Under the pieces are notes generated by a model. The model made no database searches. It saw only the letters and a list, made by a program, of their open reading frames with translations, and was not told the DNA's origin. From Oidiodendron maius Zn (Eukaryota; Ascomycota; Leotiomycetes; Myxotrichaceae), in assembly GCA_000827325.1 (NCBI GenBank), contig KN832873.1, positions 2,122,245 to 2,186,244 on the forward strand: a DNA stretch of 64,000 bases, in the 5' to 3' direction. The first letter of the stretch is position 1. Every line of letters starts with the position of its first letter. Shown in pieces: positions 47,101 through 59,343 of this stretch. The position numbers and the translations under genes are program-made.

Positions 47101-48331
47101 TGCATCGATAGTACGCACGCGGGTCTGGTGGTATGAATGTGAATGACGGTTCGTCGGGAGTACTCTGGCTAGGTGAATCATCCTCGAGGCTCAAGAAACT
47201 TGTGTCTGAGGGGATTTCAATATTCTGCGGTCGACTCTGAGTCGCAGGAGTTGGTGCAGCAGGTTTTGGCGCAGCCGATTGTATTTGCTCCCCCTCGGTG
47301 ACGGCAGGCTTCGTCGCGTCAGACGATGCCTTTACGAGCTCCGGTCGAGCCTGCAAGATCTCAGCTATCATCTGCGACAAATCTGGAGTTTCTGCTTTCT
47401 TCCATGCTTGGTAGCCCTCTTCGAGGTCAAAATCGACGCTGCGTAGCGTCCGCTTGGTATCGTCATTGAGGCAATGCTGATATGCCTTGAGATCTGCGAG
47501 TGCAGCTTCTTCTGTCCATATGCTCTTATGCGCATCGATATCCGACTGAACCTGAGAGTTCTTTAGGCCAAATATTTTCGCCACGACCAAGACCAATTGC
47601 ATATCCTTAACATCGTAACTAATAGGCACAATCACCTCAATGGCTGTATCACTAGAATCGACAGTGAGATCTTGATCATTTGTCAGTAACTTATTTTCCA
47701 GCGTCGACAGCCTACTCATGAGCTCCGGCCGATCCTTATCGTTCCCAATATCTTTCAGCGTTGCGCTGATCAGACGCACAAACAGGGCAACGTGCCGGTC
47801 AACTAGGAGCTTCCAAGAGTCGTCTTCTGGAGTTTTGCCTTTCTGTAGGGACTTTGTTGCATTCGAGTAGAATATAAGAACGAGATCCTCCACTCGTCGC
47901 TCCTTGTCCATACGCCTCCGGAAACCCTGCTCGGTAAAAGCGGTATAGGCCTCTGCAAAGGTTCGCTTGACTGCTGCATCATTGTACCCAGGGAGCCTCT
48001 CCTTGCCGATTAGAACACCTTGTATCCTCTTTTCCAACGGTGACATAAAACCGTGTGGGAATTTTGCAGTCTTAGAGTCTTTGACGGGCGAAAAGTCCTG
48101 CATCAATTCCCCGACGTTTGCGGACTTTTTGGCGGACTTTGGGGCAGAGACGTACTGCTTTCTCTTTGCTCGTGGCTGGAGGAGATGGTGAAGATAGGCA
48201 GCCCTGAGAGCAAATGTGTATGCATCATTGTAACTGACAGTTTTCGTCCGGGGCCGCGAGATCTTGCGGATGAGAGGGCCGATCTGACTACGCCGGTTTG
48301 CTTTGCGCGAGCTCGCGGATGCGGTCGACAT
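44198..48331 (-). CDS. ync13: UNC-13/Munc13-family protein with C2 domain (Ync13-like)
   Basis: Exons 45755-48331, 45127-45705 and 44198-45082, all phase 0, give 1346 residues. The N-terminal half is long and helical, with a Pro/Gln/Ser linker about residues 330-400. The MHD1-like region precedes exon 2. A C2 domain at about residues 904-1010 starts KHVFTIKIVEAEELKACD with DPYVVLGDEY and VWDWDNFGDHDYVG, holding acidic Ca2+-loop residues. MHD2-like helices follow, with a basic C-terminal tail rich in Arg. The order MHD1, C2, MHD2 matches fungal UNC-13-like proteins such as fission yeast Ync13, which links exocytosis with cytokinesis and septum integrity. The role here is inferred from that layout. 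Confidence 0.87.
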
Positions 48332-49313
48332 TGTGTTGACCGGGATGGCTCTTCACAGCCGGCGCATGCGTCGCGAGGAGGGGATTCGGAAGGGAGAGGG
48401 AGAGGAGAAGTTGGCAAATTCCAGTCCACGAGTCGAGAAAGGCGAGTACGAGGATTTCTCAGTGGCGCTGATCGGCCGGACAGGAAGGAAAGGAGTGAGA
48501 CAGTCGCAGAGCTTGATCGCGCGTGAAGATGAAGAAACGAAAGAGGCAAACGGAAAGGCAAACACAAGCCTCGCAGCGGCGTCGTTGCAGGATGCTCGCT
48601 GCGATGTGTGGTTCCGTTTCACGACTGAGGGGCCAACGACGACTGTACGAAGGTACCACCGTGCTACCGTCCTTGGAGGTGGAGGTATGGTGGGGACAGG
48701 GACGACACGGCCGCAGCCTCATCCGGCGGCCAATCACCGGCCCCGCCCGGAAGGTTGGGTGTGGCTGATGAAGGTGTGGGCCGGTTGTGGCCTGAAAAAT
48801 CGACAGTGCGGATCACTCCAAGAAGATTAGGTAATCAGCTCGATCCTTCGTAACAGTACATAGATAGAGTAAAGGACGGCAGCAGGAAGTGGATATCGCG
48901 AGGGACTGCCTAGAGAACCCTCGTCGATATCTCAGACCGTAGTTCTTATGTCCAGTTCTGAGCAGACTCCGCCTTTAACCCCTCACACTCAGCCGTACCT
49001 CAGCAACATTCCAGCAGGCAGTCGGGTAATCACGTGACATCTACCGCGGTCTGTCATGGATCCGGGCATGGCGGTCGTTTAAGTAGGTGGACAGACGTCG
49101 TCCATTGATACTTCCAGGGCCAAGCGGTGCCGCACTCCTCAAGCTTCATTCCACCGCCAGCCCATTGCCGCCCGCTCACTTTCCTTCTCCCCAGTACCGT
49201 CTGGCCTCCCCCATGAGTACCTCTACCTCGCACGTCAAGTATGCGCTGTTCGGCTTCGGGCTGTGAGGGAAAGTACCACACCGGACCATATCACTGCCAA
49301 CCATCTCGATACC
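48332..49313. promoter_or_regulatory. Divergent promoter, Munc13-like/F-box
   Basis: About 980 nt between two divergent starts. GC-rich, with no domain-bearing frame and no specific site I can name. Confidence 0.4.
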
Positions 49314-52300
49314 ATGACATCCAGCCTTCCCAACCCCGACCTCTCCCTCAGCGATACTGCATCGCAACCGGATGATCAGCCGATCTCCATACCCAGGACA
49401 TCAGCTTCCACGCAACAGTCCGGTGATTTGGAGTCGACAGCCATGGGCTCTGAACTAAGGCTGCATTCCCCAGACTGCCAAGCTCCTGAGAATGTTGAGA
49501 GATATAACTTCGATGCCAAGACTAAGATATCTAACCTTCTCAAGGATAAAGAGAGGGAATGGACGGCCGTCGCCGAAAGGAAGGGACCTCTCCGATTACT
49601 GGATCTACCCATGGATGTCCTGAAAGAAATAGTTAAAGAGGTACGTCCTTTTCTGGCTCTGCTGTCGAGACTTTTCTAACATTACCCCTCAGGTAACCCA
49701 TACGAACGACTTGACGGCTTTGGCATTAACGCACTCCGCCCTCCACGATCTCACCATACCCCACATCTATTCGCGATTCGACATCGTGTGGCCGGATGCA
49801 CACGCTACGACTGATCCGAGGACAGGAGTAGATGCGCTTACATATGGTCTTGCAACTCTTTGCATGGGTGATATCTATGCAGCTCATGCTCAGAGCTATA
49901 CCTTTGCATGTACGAAGTGTGGAGCTTTGAACTTAGCCCAGTGCAGTCATGAGTCTCAACCCGTAGGACAGAATACCCCGAGGCGACTCGGAAATCAATA
50001 CCCTCAGTTTACTCGCAAATTCTCTCTCGGAAATGGTCCCGCAGACTGGGTGCAGGAATACTTAATTACTAAAGAGAGTGGCAAGATGCTGGGGACTCTG
50101 GTTGCTTTAGCTGTGGCTAGGATGATTAATCTGGAGACATTTATATGGGATATGCCAACCGGGGTACTTAGAGACGTCTGGCTAGCTCTTTCTTCCCTCC
50201 AGAACAGGAATCCGTCTCAGGGCTGTCGATTGGAGCGGGTCTGGGTACGATGGCATGACAACTCAGATGCAGCACATCTGCCCCCAATTCAGAACCCTAC
50301 TGCTCCGAACAATGCAACAGCCGGTGGCACCTTGACATCCATCGGCTGGGCCATGCCGCCTAGCTCGACTTCGACAACGCAATCACGACCTAAACCCCAT
50401 TCATTCGCTCAGAGCCGAGTGGAGTACCCTACACTCAGCGTTCTGCCTCCGTTAAAGAGCCTCTCTGTGCTAGATATTGACGAGCTCGATTACCTAGACG
50501 AGATGAGCGTCCTCATCGAAAAATCAAAAGATCGTCTACGTGAGTTGCGGGTAGGGATATCAGCGAAAGCAGCGAATAGAGATTTTGCGATTGCATGGGA
50601 CGGGCCTAGCTTATATCAAGTCGATCATAAAGCATCGTGGCCCGGCGAAAGCACAATTGGGGAGAGGAGATTAGGTGGCGTTCTTGGTGTCCTTCTAGGG
50701 AGAGTGTTCGATATACGCAAGAGGCAGAAGTCACAAGTTGAACAGAAAGACCACCGCCACTGTATAACATCGCCCTCTCCTATTCACCCGACGACTGCGC
50801 AGTCGGGTTCTGGTGTGACCACTCCAATTAACGGGAACGCTCCTCAATTAACAGTGACGGCGGAGCATCTCACAGATGAAGAGCGAGCTGCGAATAACTC
50901 CACAAACGAAGGGGCTATTAAATCACCAGCCGTTGCTCATAGCACCGAGCACATACCTCCCCAACCTGAATTGGATAGCTCTGTTCTGGCCTCTTCCCAA
51001 CCTGCTAAGGCGGAGCTCTTATCTCCTGATGTTGACTCTCTCACAGCCATGGTCTCTGCCAGCACGGTCCAGGACCAACAGCACACTGCTACACAGCCGG
51101 AGGCACGTACAGAGACTTCCTCTAGACGGTCGCGACCATCGACCCAGAAAGAAACCACTACCTCTAGCGCTGCATCCCCTAGGAGAGAGAAGCTTGACGG
51201 CAGATTGAGACTACAAACACTTGAGCTAGAGCGCGTATCACTCTCTGTAGCAGTTCTCCAAAAGGCTTTCGACTGGTCGGTATTGGCCAATCTTACCATT
51301 CTTGACTGTCCACAACATGACCGGCTTTGGGTCATGTTACGACGACAGTTTGTGCCGACACCGTTTGGTCCCAGCCATTCGTCTTCCAAGCATGCAGCTA
51401 GTATACCCCTACAATATCACCTGAATCTTAGGAAGATACATACTGATGCTGCTTCTCCTGCTCTCATTTCATTTTTGAAAGACACTTTGGCACCAAACAC
51501 GCTCGAAACTCTCTTCCTTCAGGATCGGAGACGCACTACCACATCTTCAGTCACCATCGTAAGCCAGAATTATTGTCTTATTTCCCTCTGCGTGCACAGT
51601 GTCAACTAATCTTTCTGGGCAGGATGCCATCTACCGAGGACCGTTAAAGAGACATCGAGCCAGTCTTCGAAAGTTAATGCTAGACAGTTCGGATCGGATT
51701 CCAAGAAGCCCTGCAAGTGCTTCCGATAATACGCGTTGGAGAACTTGGATGCCAAATCGAGATGTGCTTAACTTCATCACCAGTGGGCGGATGAGCAGTC
51801 TCCGCGAATTGAGCATTGCCATCGACTATAACGACTGGGTATGTCGCTTCCTGCCCTATTCAATATACTTCTTTGACGATGACTCTTCTGACAAATTGGG
51901 TAGCATCATTTCCTGCAGCGACTCCCTCAAATTCCTCATCTGCGCTCTCTCAATATCCCTTTCATAGCAGACCATGTAACGCCTACCTTTGACCCACGAG
52001 AATTGGCTTTACAGGTCGTGGATGTCATTGTTCTTCGGCCCGAAGTTGAGTTGTGCTATATGGGAATTTCCCACAAGTGCTTCGAGATCCTGGAAAACCG
52101 ACCACATGATGAAGTTCATGGCTCAGTTGACGCGCAGTTGAGTCTTGGGAATACAGCACAAGGCTTTGGTACTTTTACCGACGAGGAAGACGAAGGTAGC
52201 GACGAAGGAAGCGATGAGGATGATGAGCCAGACGAGGAGGAAGGCAACGGCACAGCGATGACTGCACAAGTCGACCCTGACGAGACAGAGTCTGAAGTTT

Positions 52301-52437
52301 CAGACCACGATGACTCGGATACCGATTCCTTTGACGGCTCTGACGATGGTCCGTCTAAGGTGCGACTGAGGCTTAGAGAGATATTATTTTACGACGACAA
52401 GGTGGCTATATTCAAGGCTCGTCACGGAAAGCTGTAG
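49314..52437 (+). CDS. F-box-like protein, fungal type, acidic C-terminus
   Basis: Exons 49314-49640, 49693-51558, 51623-51838 and 51904-52437 give 980 residues. An F-box-like helix bundle lies at about residues 92-140, LRLLDLPMDVLKEIVKE then VTHTNDLTALALTHSALH, ending IPHIYSRFDIVWP. Later segments look like irregular leucine-rich repeats: VLPPLKSLSVLDIDELDYLDEMS, the block around residues 600-650, and FLQRLPQIPHLRSLNIPFIADH. A Ser/Thr/Gln-rich low-complexity stretch interrupts them at about residues 455-560. The C-terminus has an acidic run of Asp/Glu/Ser and then KVRLREILFYDD. F-box proteins select substrates for SCF ubiquitin ligases; no known yeast counterpart comes to mind. The 51838-51904 intron ends just before HHFLQ, which repairs a frame broken in the raw ORFs. 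Confidence 0.85.
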
Positions 52438-55157
52438 AATACGAGCAGGTATAAAGGGGTGTTACGAAAAGCTTTGCTTACATATTTGCGGAGTTCTCGA
52501 GTGCATTTGGAAGCAGGACTAGAGCATTGCCCGACTGGCGCCGGGACGGTGCGGGGAGTTTTTCTCATTCATAGAGATGGGTTTGACGGCGAGAAAGGGG
52601 AAAAACATGGCAAGGCGTGGCACAGGTCGTCAGAACATACGTTTTTCTAGCATCGTGAATTGTGCGGCGATCGATGCCGCCACTCATTCATTCCTGGTGG
52701 TCGGCATCGAGCCGTTTTGAGTGACGGGCCATTTTCTGTATTGGAACAATTGTAATTTATGCGCACTGTGGACAGTTGCTTCTATTTCGCGCACATGGCT
52801 CTTCCGGGTAATTCTCTTCGTAGCAGCGGTCGCCAAATTACATTCCTGTACCGCGCAATTTGCCTTGCTTACCTGATAGTGAGAATTGTCATCTCGAGCA
52901 CTAGCCCGGGGGCAAAATACGATCTTAGAGGGCTCATTAGTATTGCCCCCTCGATATCCCGCCCCGCGAATAGAAGCGGCAGCGATCGTATTAAAATGTT
53001 GATGGAACGACGGGGAGGCAGTACGTACCAGGCTTTGTCAGTGTCCTGAAATAGAGACGGACAAGCGCGCGGCTGTAATGCACAGGTCCCAGAGTGGAGA
53101 CCGAATTTGAATTTCCCAGGCCGAGATAGGGCAGGACCACCCGTCGAGCCGGGTGGCTCAGTTTCGCGCATTGAAGCTCGACTAAGGGACTGGCCTGGAA
53201 TGAGGTAAAAGTATACTACGTAGGTACCATGTACAAGGTACAGCCTGCGCATGGACACTGTCGCAGTTGTACCACCTACGACGAGACCAGGTTGCCAAGA
53301 TTAGGCGTGGCTCAGTCGCAGGCCAGAGGAGCCTCCAACCAAATCCCGAATCCTCGCTCCCAACGCGACGCCCCCGTAAGGATGGGAGGGATCGCGCAGG
53401 GCGCCGCGATTGGCCGGCCTGTCATTCTGAAACACAAGATTAGGTTGGCCCTGGGATCTCCCAATGCGACGGAAACGCCACGGGACGTGTTATTTTTAGT
53501 TGCGTCTTATTGGCCAGCGCGGGGACAGCTCCGGCCTGAAGCTGCTCGTAGTCTACTACAGTATCATCGCGACATCTCGTGCGGTACCCGCGGTACGCGG
53601 ATCCACGGCGAGTCCGGGTTGAAGGGGACGACAGTAGGCAAGGCAAGGCATAGGCATAAGGGATCGTATACCGTAGGGGACGCTGGTTGGTCTGGCGTGC
53701 GGGTTAGGGGGCCTCTGGCCCCAAAGAGGCGGCATTGTAATGGATAGAAATTGGGAGCCCGTTGGTTCCCAATTGCAGGAAGGTTCATCAGCGCGTTGAA
53801 TATGCAGGTACGCCAGCAGCAGCAGGAGCAGCAGCAGCATGGCAATGTCAATGATCCACTGCCATCGCTGCGGAGACGAATTGGAATCGCTGGCGAGCAA
53901 GCCACCAGTGGTCTTAAATGATCCTGCCGATAGACTGGCCAAGGCTGAGGCGAGTTGGGTGGAGCAGGCGAGGTCACGTTTTTAGCGGCCTGGTACGCCT
54001 CAGGCTGCCAAAGCGATCGTCGCCGAAGGCCCTGACCCCCAGCTTCCAGCGACACTGGCCTGCTCGGAACAAGTCTCCACCGCTTAGCAGAGTGCGCGCC
54101 ACAAACTATCTCCGTCTTCAGCTCAGTAACTAATGGTTAGGGACGTCGCATCTTAGTAAGTCGTTGTCCCTAGCGGCTCTTCATTCGAGGTAGGCGCAAG
54201 GCGCATGCCTCGCCCACTTCCCAATCGGCTCCCCGTCGGACGTGTTTCAAACAAGCAACTTGGCCCTTTTGAGTAGCTTTCAGGGGCCGTCGAGCTCGCT
54301 CAATTTCGGGTCGAGTGTCTTCTGGAAGGCCAGTTTCTGGTACAGGGCCGCCGTCTGCGGCCTAGTTGGCCTCGTTCCCCTTCAACTGCTACCGTCGTAC
54401 GACTGCGACCCGTCTGGCGAGACGCTGCCACTGACAAGAGGTCGCAACTAACGCTGGCGAGGCAGACGGGATGGCTCGTCCTCGCGGTCCAACGTCCGGC
54501 GCTGCCCCGCGCCGGTGAGGTACAGCAGGTGGGCAACGGTATCAGCACTGTGTATTGCCTCTCCTGGCCGAGCGGCCCTCTCCTCCAGCCCAGTCGACTC
54601 CGCGTCTGTCCCGCGTGTCTCATGGCAAGAGTGGACGAGTCGCAAGAGAGACTGGCAGTCCCGTCTCTGCGACCTTAGCCGGTCAAACGCCTGATGTGCT
54701 GGAGGCTTCACGCTGTCCATAGCCGAAATGGGCACCCTTACATGTGACCCGCTTGCGGCGCAGGCCAGTGATGGCCGTCTCTCTCTCTGTTGACGAGCAT
54801 TGCGCGCGGCTCATCCTTCCAGCAAAGCGAGATCTACCTATGGCTCTCCCCTGGTCGGGACCCCTGTCTCATCTGAGGGGACCAGGTAGCTTATTAGCCT
54901 TGCTTGCTGGGGCCGTTGAGGCGGAGGGCCATGGTCTTACTCCGGATGCTTCCTCCCAAATCCATCCAGCACCAAAATAGTTGTCTCTCCTCTCGTCATT
55001 TGTTTACTTCGCTACTCGCGCCCCTGCACCAACCGTCTGTGGTATAAGATCCTGCAGAGCCTCTTTCTCTCCAGAGTCTATTTCCAGCCCATTCCTTCTG
55101 AGCACCAAATCCATCGTATGTGATCCATCGCTACTCACAGCCTCCGGATCTTGCTTC
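52438..55157. other. Long intergenic region, no gene called
   Basis: 2.7 kb of moderately GC-rich sequence. It has a CAG/GAG run at 53814-53837 and GGTAC-rich sequence near 53220. Frames up to 172 codons occur but none shows a domain, and a Leu run in one (about 53800) is merely the CAG repeat read on the other strand. It probably holds a long promoter and leader for the C2H2 factor. Confidence 0.45.
53814..53837 (+). repeat. Short CAG/GAG triplet run
   Basis: Eight triplets, seven CAG and one GAG. It encodes poly-Leu on the minus strand, which creates a false membrane-protein look. Confidence 0.7.
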
Positions 55158-56658
55158 ATGGACTCCCACTATATAGATCAGAGTGTTGAAGACTCACACC
55201 AGTCTAGATCCCGATCCAACAGTCATTTATCTCGAGCCACATCCCAATTTCAGGATTTGAATATAAAGTCTACCATCGCTTCGACCGAGCAAGGAGGAGG
55301 AACGTCTACTGAGGGTCCTACTACTACAACTCCATCACTCCTAGATCCTAACTCACATCCCGCGTCCACCTTCACATCGTCTCCTACCACCGAACAGTAT
55401 CCACCCTTTCCACAATTCTCCCAGAGCGATATCGATACCCACTGGCCTTCCTTGGCACACGATCGATCTTCAACGACTCCTCTACTAACGCTTGATCCGG
55501 CTGAACAACTCCCTTCCGATCAACCTTCTCACTCCCATCCTGCCATCTCTCGATCCAATTCGTATCCTGTGAACATGAGGTATGTCAACCAGCTATATCT
55601 AGTGGCTTCGTGGCTAACCATCTTAGCAGTACCGTAGGGGTCCAGCAGTATGATTCCCGATTTGATGCTGGCGTCCGCCAGACGTATACGTGGCCAAGTG
55701 AGTTGCACCAGACGGCCCTTGGACAGAACGAAGCTGACCAGCTAGCCTTCGATATGAACGACCAATTCCTCCTGCAGCAGATGAGCCCGCCCATGCCCAT
55801 GGCAACGTTAGGAGCAGATGAGTCGAAGTTCATGCCGATGTACCCACGATCAGTCTCATCAAGCCCGCCACGAGGAAGCCTCACACCAGAGCAGAGGGAG
55901 CTAAAGCGTCAACGGGACCATGCTCGACGAGATACGAAGGAACGGATGCGGAGGGAGCGGTCGACGAGCAACCCATACACGGCATCACCGCGGGGTTCAC
56001 CAGAGATGATGTCGAAAAGCCTGTCTTCTGATTATCCTGGCGCCCTCGCTCCATCTCCTCTCCTCTCTCAAGGCTCTCAAGGCTCTCCAAATCTCTCCAA
56101 CATCTCCAACATATCTAGTCCCGCCTACCTCGCCCCTTACACGCCTCAATTGGATGGGGGAGATATGTACGGAGGAGTGTTCCCGATGGTCCCAAATGAT
56201 TTCACTGGCGCTCCTGCTTATACGATGCCAATGGCCTACGCTACTCCTGGCCTGGACCCTACAATGCAATTCATGTACGTTCCGGTGAACATCTCTTTCT
56301 TCTCAAATTACTAACAAGACATAGGTCACGGCCGCACTCTCTCTCCGCATCCTCTATCGAGCAACCGAATGTCCAAATGATGCAATCCATCTACCAGAAC
56401 CAAACCACTCCAAGCAAGGCACCAGAGTCTGGCGACAACGTTCGAGTTGTGCACAGCCGGCCGAAGCCACAATGCTGGGAGCACGGCTGCAACGGACGCC
56501 AGTTCTCTACCTTCAGCAACCTGCTCCGGCACCAGCGTGAGAAGTCTGGCGCAGCTGCCAAGTCGACGTGTCCCAACTGCGGCGCCGAGTTCACGCGGAC
56601 AACCGCACGGAATGGGCACATGGCCCACGAGAAGTGCAAACAACGACGGGCAACATAA
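55158..56658 (+). CDS. C2H2 zinc-finger transcription factor
   Basis: Exons 55158-55579, 55627-56274 and 56325-56658 give 467 residues. The second exon may start at 55627 or 55630 (TAG-CAG tandem acceptor). The N-terminal 330 residues are Ser/Pro/Gln-rich with a basic patch, LTPEQRELKRQRDHARRDTKERMRRE. The DNA-binding part is at the very C-terminus: CWEHGCNGRQFSTFSNLLRH followed by CPNCGAEFTRTTARNGHM, a pair of zinc fingers of which the second ends H..C. Such one-and-a-half-finger proteins with the finger at the C-terminus are common in filamentous ascomycetes, with roles in development in some cases; the function here is unknown. Confidence 0.85.
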
Positions 56659-59164
56659 CATTAACGACTTAGGTGGAGTTTAAAATTGTCCTTTTTTAGC
56701 ATTTGCTGTTCATTTGCGTGCATTGCATGGCGTTGTTCTTTTCCTACATCATTTGCAGGGCGTTCCGGGGTACAAAAACTTAGAAGCATTTTAGGGGCTC
56801 TGGGTGTCGCATGGCATATGACGACTATTAACGCCAGCTCTATATTATACCCTTCATAGCTCAATCCACAATCAAAAACCATTCAAAATTACTCTTTTGC
56901 CTCCTATACTCGCATTCATGTGCGTGGAAAACCAGTCTTGAAGCTATTGACCATGAATTCTCTATGTACGTAAGTGTGAAGGGGGGATCGGTCGTACAGT
57001 GCCAGACTCAGCCGGGGCAATGCAGCCAAGGGGACAGGCCTTTTGGGGTTGAGAAGGGGACACAGAAACAGTTAGGTTGGCCTCAATCCATAAGAGGCAA
57101 AGGCGTTCTAAGTTTGTCGGGCTGACTAGAGAGTGTTACGGAGATGAGGATGGAGATGAGGTGTTCCGAAGCGACACAGCCCCCGACTTCGGTTTGAGCA
57201 AAAATAGAAAGGGGTTGAAAGAGGAAGGCTTGCCACACCTGAGTAAACATTCCTCCGTAAGAGCATACTACTGTATCAGCCCCTAAATATCCTCAAACGC
57301 CGTTGACTGATGGGCAGCGTCGACGTCCGCCGAGCCACGTCTGCATTGCCGTCGAGGTCGGCGGAGCGATTGTCATTGTGAATCCCGCTGAGGTGTCAGA
57401 AAGTGTACACCACGTGACTTACAACAAATAATAGCAAGGCGCGGACCCTGCTGCTAAGTCCAACAATCTTAGAGAGAAATTGGAAGGTCAAGGCAAACAA
57501 GAGAAAATGCCCCTGAATGGCTATGCCATGGCTTTCCTGCTGGTCGCGTGTTGGTTGATGATCTGTCTCGTGTGTTTTGGGCCTCCTCTGCCGAATACGT
57601 CGGGCCTCAGCCTTGTTGTAGAAGGCTAGCCCGAACAAGGGGGGTCAATTGGTTTCCTGCAAAGGCACAGCACGTAACATCGCGGGAAACTGGCACGTAC
57701 GGTCCGGGGGAGATTTGTGGTAGCGTCTGCCACAGAAGGCATCACGGCGAGAACTGCCGGGGGGGGTTTTGCCAGAAGGGAGGCGGCGTGAAACTTTGTG
57801 GAATTTGCTCCCTGCATTCATGCGTTCTCTTTCTGACCTCTTTTGGCGGATTGCAACGTCGGTAGAGCCGTTGGGAAATTGGGTTGGGGAATGTACGAGT
57901 TTGCTGTAATGCAACGCAACGTTCCAACTCCCCCACGGGAGATGAGTACATGTACGGAGTCCGAGGGGCCAAAAAGTTACCATGCTGCATGAAAGCCACT
58001 GACTGCTGGTCTGAGTTGTGCGTATCACCAGGGGGGAACATACCTGTAGGGAAATGGAGAACCTTGTGGGAAAAGGTAGGTATCTGCGTCGCAATTGATT
58101 TCCAGCCAAAGATTGATCAGATCGCTAACATGGAATACAAGACTCCCAGACTCCGCAGTCTCGATTTCCTCCCTGTAAGGGCCGGGAATACGATATCTAA
58201 TCTGCTGTTGATGTCTCCTCTCCTCGGCGGTGATCAGGGCCTAATGTCGGCCATTCTGATAGTGAGCAGTTCGTCTTTGAGATTCACCGAGTCGTGGCCG
58301 GGGATCGACAAACCCTGTCAGAGATCTTATCGACTTATGACTACAGTACAGTACCACAATAGGGCTTGAAACCTTCGAGGGACGCTTATCGAAATCCCGA
58401 ATAAACTACGGCCTATTGAGTGACGTGTCTCCGAGTATCCCGCAGATCGTGCGAGGTCCTCTTGCCTGCTGCAGCGGCGTGTCCGTTGCAAGGGCTTGAT
58501 TAATTTCAAAGCGATTACTAGGGTGTAAGAGGTTCTAGTGCTTGGACGAAAGTATAAGTTCCATTTCGCAAGACCGGATGGTCAAAGTGATGTCAGATTC
58601 GTCCGGAGATCACTATGCCCCTCAATCGACCCCTCCGCACTAGTGTTTACGGGTGTATTTGTCGACTGCCTGATCTGCCAGATGTCAAAACTCGGCGACA
58701 TTGTCGCTTATGAGGTATCTGCAGGTGAAGAGAGGGGGCTGCATTTTCATAAGGCAGAACGCAGACCTGTATAATGCCAGGTGAACGGTCAGGCCCGGAC
58801 GAGAGTTTTTAGGCCCTCAGAGTCAGCAAACGGAGGCACAGCACTTCAACCGCCGGCGGGACCTTACAATGGCGAGGAATCATACCTACGTATTGCTTCT
58901 GCCTTGGATTAATATCACGATATTTTTATTGCCACCTATTGGTAAGTGTACAATGAGCAATCGAGTTACTTCTTTCGAGTGGGTGTTACCAGGAGACCCA
59001 GACAATTGTGGGAAGCTTCGTGTTGGCGATATGGCGCTGTCGAACGACCATTTCAGAATGCATTAACGAAGAAATAATGACAGAACGTCCTAAATCAGAC
59101 CCGGGTTTTCATACTTCCAATTCCTGTGTGAAAGTAGTGCTGAGGTTTGAGAGGGTGGTTTCTG

Positions 59165-59169
59165 ATTGG
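59165..59169 (-). promoter_or_regulatory. Inverted CCAAT box upstream of PCNA
   Basis: ATTGG on the plus strand, about 180 nt before the split start codon; fits a HAP-complex/CBF site but is short enough to occur by chance. Confidence 0.4.
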
Positions 59170-59213
59170 TCCGAAATTCTGCTCTTCTAGCCCTTCCCAC
59201 TTTACGCGTGGGG

Positions 59214-59219
59214 AGGTCG
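59214..59219 (+). promoter_or_regulatory. MCB-like element (ACGCGT) upstream of PCNA
   Basis: The palindrome ACGCGT lies about 125 nt before the PCNA start. In yeasts MBF binds this sequence to drive G1/S genes such as POL30. A six-base match alone is weak, but the gene identity makes it likely to be used. Confidence 0.6.
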
Positions 59220-59343
59220 CGTTACCTCGCGTTCCTCCTCTCCTCCAAACGCATAATCGCATCACGACAAAACTCTACCCATATATCCACTTCCTCCTTG
59301 ATTTTCCGATCCTCTCACATACCTCAATCCAACCGTCATCAAG

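Larger units (their letters stand above)
56659..59343. other. Long intergenic region upstream of PCNA
   Basis: 2.7 kb without a recognised gene. The largest frame (161 codons at 57884-58369, plus) has no domain I know. The proximal part next to PCNA carries an MCB and an inverted CCAAT. Confidence 0.45.

Noticed and set aside
53556-53942. Possible single-pass membrane protein with a Leu run
   Set aside because: The Leu run comes from the CAG repeat read on the minus strand; the remaining sequence is not protein-like.
57884-58369. 161-codon plus-strand frame
   Set aside because: No motif, no splice-linked partner and no family resemblance; kept as non-coding.
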